Assembly: GCA_944328665.1 (NCBI GenBank)
Contig: CALVHS010000021.1
Coordinates: 62,001 to 126,000 of the forward strand
DNA: 64,000 bases
Reading direction: 5' to 3'
Source of the DNA: an uncultured Clostridia bacterium
GTDB taxonomy: Bacteria; Bacillota; Clostridia; Christensenellales; Borkfalkiaceae
Part shown: positions 59,295 to 64,000 of the stretch, piece after piece
How the letters are laid out: every line of letters begins with the position of its first letter
Position numbering within the stretch: position 1 is the stretch's first letter
Position numbers and translations under genes: made by a program
The notes under the pieces: generated by a model
Database searches by the model: none
What the model was told of the DNA's origin: nothing
The model's input: only the letters and a program-made list of their open reading frames with translations

Positions 59295-59501
59295 ATGTAT
59301 GTGGAAAAATTCGCAGAAACACTCAAAGAACTGATCGGCGACAGAAGCATCAGCAGCGTCGCCAAGGAGATCGGCATACCCCAGCAAACGCTGTCGCGCT
59401 ATCTGCACGGCAAACGGGAGATCGGGATCGAAAACCTCTGTAAGATCGCCGATCACTTCGACATCGACCTCGACCTATTGACGGGAAGAAGAGACTTCTG
59501 A
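59295..59501 (+). CDS. Minimal XRE-family regulator
   Basis: 68 aa: DRSISSVAKEIGIPQQTLSRYLHGKREIGIENLCKIADHFDIDLDLLTG is the whole DNA-binding domain, with no effector part. The ATG has no ribosome site and an in-frame TAA lies four codons upstream. The TAAAAT box ends 6 nt before it, so a leaderless mRNA is plausible. It very likely binds the two palindromes upstream and represses itself and the divergent small transcript. Confidence 0.85.
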   Translation: MYVEKFAETLKELIGDRSISSVAKEIGIPQQTLSRYLHGKREIGIENLCKIADHFDIDLDLLTGRRDF

Positions 59502-59546
59502 TCGCGCCGCAAACACATCCTCTCGTCCTTCGGCATAAAATGAAGC

Positions 59547-60038
59547 ATGGAAACGACCGGATACGACCGCCGGAAAGCGGCGGCGTATGCACAAAAATGG
59601 GCATACCGCCGCAATCCCTCCTACTATGATTTCTCTCGCATCGGCGGCGACTGCACGAGCTTTGTCTCTCAATGCCTGTTTGCGGGAAGCGGCGTCATGA
59701 ACTTTACGCCGGAAACGGGCTGGTATTATCGGAGCGCCGACGACCGCGCGCCCGCCTGGACGGGCGTGGAATTTTTATACGCCTTTCTCGTCCGCGACCG
59801 CGGACGGGGGCCCTTTGCCGAAGAGACAACGCTGCGCGGACTGCGCCTCGGCGACGTCGTCCAACTCGGCAGGGAGACGGGAGATTTCTATCACACCTGC
59901 CTGGTGAGCGGCTTCTTTTTCGGGATCCCGCTCGTCGCGGCACATTCGTATGACGCCTACGACAAACCTCTGACCGCCTACCGCTTCGAAAAGCTGCGCT
60001 GCCTGCATATCCTCGGCGTGCGCGGCGGTTCTCCGTAA
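59547..60038 (+). CDS. Amidase-domain protein (Amidase_6-like, cysteine peptidase fold)
   Basis: 163 aa. It opens with YDRRKAAAYAQKWAYRRNPSYYDFS and GGDCTSFVSQC (Cys36 the likely nucleophile), as in the putative amidase domain often found in sporulation or cell-wall proteins of Clostridia. His116 (FYHTCLVSG) and Asp/His in AAHSYDAYD could complete the site. There is no signal peptide, so it is cytoplasmic or exported by an unseen route. No good ribosome site is visible. Confidence 0.82.
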   Translation: METTGYDRRKAAAYAQKWAYRRNPSYYDFSRIGGDCTSFVSQCLFAGSGVMNFTPETGWYYRSADDRAPAWTGVEFLYAFLVRDRGRGPFAEETTLRGLRLGDVVQLGRETGDFYHTCLVSGFFFGIPLVAAHSYDAYDKPLTAYRFEKLRCLHILGVRGGSP

Positions 60039-60071
60039 AAAAATGCCGTCCGAACAAGGACGGCATTTTTT
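60038..60071. terminator. Bidirectional terminator between the amidase gene and pnp
   Basis: A 14-bp perfect stem including A6/T6 flanks with a GAACAA loop. Confidence 0.9.
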
Positions 60072-60081
60072 ATCGTGAGGT

Positions 60082-62181
60082 TCAACCCTCCAATTTTTCG
60101 AGAAGTTTCAGGTCGATCCCCTTTTCGCCGATCTTGATGATCTCCACTTTGACGACGTCCCCGATGTTCAGAACGTCCTCCACCTGGTTGACGCGCTTGT
60201 CGGAAAGGCGGGAAATATGAATCATGCCGTCCTTGCCCGGCGCAAGTTCGACAAAGGCGCCGACCTTGGAAAGAACGCGCACGACGGAACCGATGAACAT
60301 ATCCCCCACTTCGGGATCACGCGCGATCGAGAGAATGATCTCTTTGGCGCGCTCGGCATTCTGCGTATTTTCGCCATACGTCGCGATGCAGACCTTTCCG
60401 TCGTCGTCGATATCGATCTTGACGTTTGTCTCTTCAATGATCTTATTGATGACTTTGCCGCCGCTGCCGATGACTTCGCGGATCTTTTCCGGATCGATGT
60501 TAAAGGTGATGATCTTGGGCGCATATTTGGACAGATGATCGCGGGGCGCGGGCAGCACGTCGAGCATCTTATGCAGGATGAACTGCCTTCCTTCGTTCGC
60601 CTGCGCGATCGCGCGGCGAAGGATATCTTCGGAAATTCCCTTGATCTTGATATCCATCTGGATGGCGGTGATCCCCTTTTCGGTACCCGCCACCTTGAAG
60701 TCCATGTCGCCGAGAAAATCTTCCAACCCCTGGATATCGGTCAAGATCGCGACGCGGTCGCTTTCCGCATCCTTGATGAGCCCCATCGCGCAGCCCGCCA
60801 CGGGCGCCTTGATGGGCACGCCCGCATCCATGAGCGCGAGGGTGGAACCGCAGACGCTCGCCTGCGAAGTAGACCCGTTGGAACTCATGACGTCGGACAC
60901 CATGCGGATCGCGTACGGGAACTCGTCCGCGCTCGGCACGACCGGCTCGAGCGCGCGCTCCGCAAGGGCGCCGTGCCCGATCTCGCGGCGGCCGGGGCTC
61001 TTGAGTCCTTTCGCTTCGCCCGTGGAGTAGCCGGGGAAATTATACTGATGCATGTAGCGTTTGGACGTCTCGTCGTCGAGGCCGTCCAGCTTCTGCACTT
61101 CGGACAGGGTGCCGAGGGTACAGGTGGAAAGCACCTGCGTCTGCCCCCTCGTGAACACGGCGGAACCGTGCACGCGGGGAAGGACGCCCGCTTCGCACCA
61201 GATCGGCCTGATCTCTTTCAAAGACCTGCCGTCGGGACGGATGCCCTTGTCCAAGATCTTGGCGCGCACCTTCTCTTTGGTGAGATAATAGAGGCTGTCC
61301 TTTATTTCACGCGACTTGTCGGGATAGATGTCGGCAAAATGCGCGAGGACGTCCTTTTCCACTTCGTCCTGCTTCGCTTCGCGCGCGGCGCGATCGTATT
61401 CTTCGAGCGCGGCGTCCAGTTTTGCGGAGGCATACGCGCGGACGGCGGCATCGATGTCCGCGGGAACGTGATACAACTCCATCTCACGCTTGGGTTTGCC
61501 GATCTCCTTTTGGATCTGCTCGATGAAGGCGCACTGTTTTTTGATCTCTTCATGCCCGAAGAGGATGGCGCCGACCATCTCCTCGTCGGAGATCTCCTTC
61601 GCGCCCGCTTCGACCATCATGATCGCGTCTTTCGTGCCCGAAAGCCCGAGGCTGAGGCGGCTCTTTTCCCTCTGCGCGTTGTCGGGATTGATGACATACT
61701 CTCCGTCTATGAGGCCGACCTGCACCGAACCCGTGGGACCTGCCCAGGGGATATCGGAAATGCTCAGCGCGATCGAGCTGCCCATCATCGCAAACGGTTC
61801 GGGAGGGATGTTTGTATCGACGGAAAGGGCGGTCGCGATGACCACGACGTCGTTATACAGCCCCTTCGGGAACAGCGGACGGATGGGACGGTCGATGAGG
61901 CGGGAGGTGAGGATGCCCTTATCGCTCGCCCTCCCCTCGCGCTTTTTGAAGCCGCCGGGGATCTTGCCTACCGCATACATCTTCTCTTCGAAATCGACCT
62001 GCAGAGGGAAAAAGTCCATTCCCTCTCTCGGCGTTTCCGACATGGTCACGTTGACCATGACGACGGTATCGCCGCAGCGCACGACGCACGAGCCGTTTGC
62101 CTGTTCGGCGTATTTGCCCGTCTCGACGATGACCTTTTTGCCGCCGACCTCCGTTTCAAATTGTCTGAATGTTTTTGTCAT
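60082..62181 (-). CDS. pnp: Polyribonucleotide nucleotidyltransferase (PNPase)
   Basis: 699 aa. Two RNase PH-like domains joined by a helical linker, then KH (VIGSGGKVINKIIEETNVKIDIDDDG) and S1 (GDMFIGSVVRVLSKVGAFVEL) domains. Catalytic-domain motifs include FPGYSTGEAKGLKSPGRREIGHGALAERAL and ILTDIQGLEDFLGDMDFKVAGT. Phosphorolytic mRNA decay. It follows rpsO by 86 bp, the usual rpsO-pnp order. Confidence 0.97.
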   Translation of the reverse strand: MTKTFRQFETEVGGKKVIVETGKYAEQANGSCVVRCGDTVVMVNVTMSETPREGMDFFPLQVDFEEKMYAVGKIPGGFKKREGRASDKGILTSRLIDRPIRPLFPKGLYNDVVVIATALSVDTNIPPEPFAMMGSSIALSISDIPWAGPTGSVQVGLIDGEYVINPDNAQREKSRLSLGLSGTKDAIMMVEAGAKEISDEEMVGAILFGHEEIKKQCAFIEQIQKEIGKPKREMELYHVPADIDAAVRAYASAKLDAALEEYDRAAREAKQDEVEKDVLAHFADIYPDKSREIKDSLYYLTKEKVRAKILDKGIRPDGRSLKEIRPIWCEAGVLPRVHGSAVFTRGQTQVLSTCTLGTLSEVQKLDGLDDETSKRYMHQYNFPGYSTGEAKGLKSPGRREIGHGALAERALEPVVPSADEFPYAIRMVSDVMSSNGSTSQASVCGSTLALMDAGVPIKAPVAGCAMGLIKDAESDRVAILTDIQGLEDFLGDMDFKVAGTEKGITAIQMDIKIKGISEDILRRAIAQANEGRQFILHKMLDVLPAPRDHLSKYAPKIITFNIDPEKIREVIGSGGKVINKIIEETNVKIDIDDDGKVCIATYGENTQNAERAKEIILSIARDPEVGDMFIGSVVRVLSKVGAFVELAPGKDGMIHISRLSDKRVNQVEDVLNIGDVVKVEIIKIGEKGIDLKLLEKLEG

Positions 62182-62233
62182 GTTTCACTCCTCTTTACAT
62201 TGTTCTTACGAGGAAAACTCCTCTATTTGATAA

Positions 62234-62259
62234 AAGGGCCGAGCACCTGCTCCGCCCTT
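62234..62259 (-). terminator. Imperfect hairpin between rpsO and pnp
   Basis: AAGGGC and GCCCTT enclose GAGC/GCTC with one mismatch on each side; TTTTATC follows on the minus strand. Likely partial terminator or RNA-processing site. Confidence 0.55.
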
Positions 62260-62267
62260 CAACGCAC

Positions 62268-62531
62268 TTATTTCCTCAATTCGAGGCGCGCGATGATATC
62301 CCTGTACTTTTCGATATCCTTAGATTTGATATAATCGAGCAGCCCGCGCCTCTGTCCGACCATCTTTAAAAGCCCGCGGCGGCTGTGGTTGTCGTGCGGA
62401 TGCGCCTGAAGATGCTCGTTGAGGTGGTTGATCCGCTCCGTCAAAAGAGCGATCTGCACTTCGGAAGAGCCGGTGTCGCCGTCATGACGCTTGTACTCGT
62501 TGATGATCTGTGTCTTTCTTTCCTTTTCCAT
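62268..62531 (-). CDS. rpsO: 30S ribosomal protein S15
   Basis: 87 aa, typical length. [24 protein letters not shown] and [23 protein letters not shown] are the family signature. AAGGAG precedes the ATG. Confidence 0.98.
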   Translation of the reverse strand: MEKERKTQIINEYKRHDGDTGSSEVQIALLTERINHLNEHLQAHPHDNHSRRGLLKMVGQRRGLLDYIKSKDIEKYRDIIARLELRK

Positions 62532-62567
62532 TATTTTTATACTCCTTGGAAATTTTATTCACGCAAA

Positions 62568-62599
62568 CAAAGCTCGGCGAGGAGAACCGCACGCCTTTG
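62568..62599 (-). promoter_or_regulatory. Possible S15 autoregulatory leader hairpin
   Basis: In the rpsO leader CAAAG (minus strand, 62599-62595) pairs with CTTTG (62572-62568), with an inner GGCG/CGCC stem. S15 represses its own mRNA through varied leader folds in several bacteria; that it does so here is inference. Confidence 0.35.
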
Positions 62600-62615
62600 A
62601 TTACGCACCTTTTAT

Positions 62616-62644
62616 ATTCTACCATAAAACGTTTTGCTTGTAAA
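62616..62644 (-). promoter_or_regulatory. sigma-A promoter of rpsO
   Basis: Minus strand: TTTACA (62639-62644), 17-bp spacer, TAGAAT (62616-62621). Confidence 0.7.
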
Positions 62645-62714
62645 CTGTTTAATACCCGCAACGGAAAATCTCACAATTTTTTTGTCCGGGATCGTTAACT
62701 AAGGATGAGACCGC

Positions 62715-62743
62715 TTGACAAAACGGCGAATCCGCCTTATACT
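62715..62743 (+). promoter_or_regulatory. sigma-A promoter of the HNH gene
   Basis: TTGACA (62715-62720), 17-bp spacer, TATACT (62738-62743). Confidence 0.7.
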
Positions 62744-62787
62744 TTAACCCTAAGATAAAACATGGCAAAAAATCATGGAGAGCAAAA

Positions 62788-63615
62788 ATGAACGTTCTTG
62801 CCGCCGTGCTTTCAATCATTTTGGTCTTGATCGGCGTCGCCGTGACCGTCTTGTTGTATCAAAGGCGGCAAAAATATGACCGTTTCCTTTTGCAGCACAG
62901 TCTTTGCTTAAAAACATTAAGAGAAATCAATGCACGTTATCGATTTTTTCCCTGCGTCTCTTTCGATCAACAACATACATACGATAACGAATATTTTTTT
63001 AATAACATTTCCTGCGAAGATTATTTGATCTATCAATTGCAGTTTATAAAGAAAGACGTCTCTTCTCAAATCGAAAAAATAAGAACAAACCGCCAATTAT
63101 ACGCAAACTACACCGAAGAGAGGAACAAGATCTCACAATTCGGGCAGTTCCAAACCGCACCAGACAAATTAAACGAACAAGTGTTGCTGAAAAGGGAACA
63201 GCACCTGCTGAAAAAGCAGACCCTTGCCCCCGCTATGCAATTCAATATAGCCGTTACGCTCTATTGTTCCAAAATCAACGGATATGTCTATAGAAGAAAG
63301 AGGGCGCGTTTTACGGATGCCGAGATCTTGGCTTATATTTCCCGTTTGGAACAAAAAAACGGTAACTTTTACACGGATCGTAAAATTTGGAATTCCATCT
63401 GCCGCGTAGAAAGAGGAAAAGTTTCAAATAAAATGAGATTTTCCATTTTCGCGCGGGACGGGTACAGATGCCGGATATGCGGCGCTTCGGGGAAATTCGC
63501 CCGATTGGAGATCGATCATATCATACCGATCGCAAAGGGAGGAAGATCTACGTATAATAACCTGCAAACGCTGTGCCACAGCTGCAATACGAAAAAAGGG
63601 AGCAAAATACTGTAA
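62788..63615 (+). CDS. Membrane-anchored HNH endonuclease-domain protein
   Basis: 275 aa. One N-terminal membrane helix (about 4-24), a charged helical middle (25-200) and a C-terminal HNH domain: CRIC (228-231), EIDHIIPIAKGG with Asp243-His244, Asn258, and CHSC (263-266). All metal and catalytic positions of the cysteine-containing HNH class are present. The gene is clearly more AT-rich than its neighbours, a sign of recent transfer. It has its own promoter and GGAG site. No modification, defence or phage gene is next to it. Confidence 0.85.
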   Translation: MNVLAAVLSIILVLIGVAVTVLLYQRRQKYDRFLLQHSLCLKTLREINARYRFFPCVSFDQQHTYDNEYFFNNISCEDYLIYQLQFIKKDVSSQIEKIRTNRQLYANYTEERNKISQFGQFQTAPDKLNEQVLLKREQHLLKKQTLAPAMQFNIAVTLYCSKINGYVYRRKRARFTDAEILAYISRLEQKNGNFYTDRKIWNSICRVERGKVSNKMRFSIFARDGYRCRICGASGKFARLEIDHIIPIAKGGRSTYNNLQTLCHSCNTKKGSKIL

Positions 63616-63652
63616 ATTGCCTGAAAGCAGCCGTGCGATCGCGCCGCTTTTT

Positions 63653-64000
63653 TTATTGCTTTTCCCCAAAAAATCTGCGCTTTTCTTCCACGATCTCATC
63701 GATCTTTTGTATATACGTCGGGATATCTTTGGGCGAGCCGATGCGCTCGATGCGCCCTTCCTCAAAAAACACGCGCTTGGAGACGGCGTTGGCGCCGCAG
63801 GCGACGTTGTCGGCGATCTCCTCCATCACGTCCACATTGTAAACGCATGCCTTGCCCGGCTTTGTCCAACCCGTGTTTTCGGCGTTGCCCGCCGCATATT
63901 TTTGCCGGTACATATAATAAGGGATATAGCCCGCCGCATACAATGTTTCCCGCGCGTAGGCGATCATTTTTCCGATATCGGCGACGAAGAGGCGGCTCTC
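63653..64000 (-). CDS. hemZ: Coproporphyrinogen dehydrogenase HemZ-like radical SAM protein (C-terminal part)
   Basis: The frame is open to the right edge, beginning ESRLFVADIGKM. GYIPYYMYRQKYAAGNAENTGW, YNVDVMEEIADNVACGANAVSKRV and DIPTYIQKIDEIVEEKRRFF match the C-terminal region of HemZ-type oxygen-independent coproporphyrinogen oxidase-like proteins. The radical SAM CxxxCxxC lies outside the window. In Clostridia these proteins may serve haem or other chemistry. Confidence 0.82.
   Translation of the reverse strand, partial: ESRLFVADIGKMIAYARETLYAAGYIPYYMYRQKYAAGNAENTGWTKPGKACVYNVDVMEEIADNVACGANAVSKRVFFEEGRIERIGSPKDIPTYIQKIDEIVEEKRRFFGEKQ

Noticed and set aside
60217-62334. A 705-codon open frame on the plus strand opposite pnp (and similar long frames at 30680-32635 opposite ileS and 2647-3792 opposite the hydrogenase)
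   Set aside because: These are antisense shadows of GC-rich coding sequence. They have no ribosome site, no family resemblance and arginine/histidine-rich composition, while the opposite strand encodes clear enzymes.
62788-63615. HNH gene as part of a restriction or multi-gene defence system
   Set aside because: Neighbours are rpsO/pnp and hemZ, and no methyltransferase, helicase or NTPase partner is present. Only a stand-alone role can be suggested.

Overview
The window reads as ordinary chromosome of a moderately GC-rich, strictly anaerobic member of the Bacillota (class Clostridia). A gut-type uncultured lineage is my guess; I cannot place it further without a search. The support is: Firmicutes-type operons (HPr kinase, RelP/RelQ-type alarmone synthetase, tmcAL/pta/ackA/rpmF, gapA/gpmI/secG/rnr/smpB), a tRNA(Ile)-sensing T-box ahead of ileS, clear sigma-A promoters with 16-18 bp spacers, strong AGGAGG-type ribosome sites, and anaerobe genes ([FeFe] hydrogenase, PerR-rubrerythrin-Hrb, acetate kinase/phosphotransacetylase, HemZ). 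I see no rRNA, CRISPR array, insertion sequence or prophage.

Layout. 1-10.6 kb (minus): start of a possible MutS2 gene, a U32 peptidase-family protein, an [FeFe] hydrogenase with MalQ, PurA, and the overlapping uvrC-HAD-hprK operon. 10.6-14.6 kb: an ArsR-type regulator and a Cu(I) P-type ATPase whose frame continues into a CopZ-like domain, then a divergent nucleotidyltransferase. 14.7-20.5 kb: rpmF, a YdbS/YdbT-like pair, ackA and pta, with tmcAL divergent. 20.5-25.4 kb: Nudix hydrolase, an unknown protein, a His-less HPr-like protein, DUF4364, TSCPD, DUF5677 and an aldo/keto reductase. 25.4-34.3 kb (minus): a large acidic surface protein, RluA-type pseudouridine synthase, a SAM methyltransferase, T-box-ileS, a HEPN-like/CBS protein and a nitrilase-fold pseudoenzyme. 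34.4-43.7 kb: KtrB/KtrA, a ketopantoate reductase-like protein, tRNA-Thr(CGT) preceded by a 70-bp tandem repeat, a lipid kinase, DUF6062, an unknown Cys-rich protein, RelP/RelQ and a GntR-controlled ABC exporter. 43.8-52.3 kb (minus): iron alcohol dehydrogenase, MetA, MetY, SmpB, GNAT, RNase R, SecG, GpmI. 52.5-64 kb: paired XRE regulators, GapA, M29 aminopeptidase, class II aldolase, the oxidative-stress operon perR-rbr-hrb, a third XRE regulator with palindromic operators beside a candidate small RNA, an amidase-domain protein, PNPase, S15, a membrane-anchored HNH nuclease and the end of HemZ.

How it fits together. Sugars are handled by MalQ, aldolase, GapA and GpmI; acetyl-CoA is turned to acetate and ATP by Pta/AckA; the hydrogenase is a possible electron outlet. 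Acetyl-CoA also feeds methionine synthesis: MetA carries Glu111, the acetyl-CoA signature, and MetY uses the product. TmcAL, which consumes acetate, sits divergently beside pta. Oxygen defence is the PerR regulon.

Most worth a second look: CopA with DKTAT in place of the invariant DKTGT and an in-frame CopZ with its own ribosome site; the tRNA-Thr-derived 70-bp repeats in the tRNA leader; the HEPN-like/CBS protein next to a nitrilase-fold protein lacking the catalytic residues; the XRE operator/small-RNA locus at 59.2 kb; and the divergent T-box of ileS.
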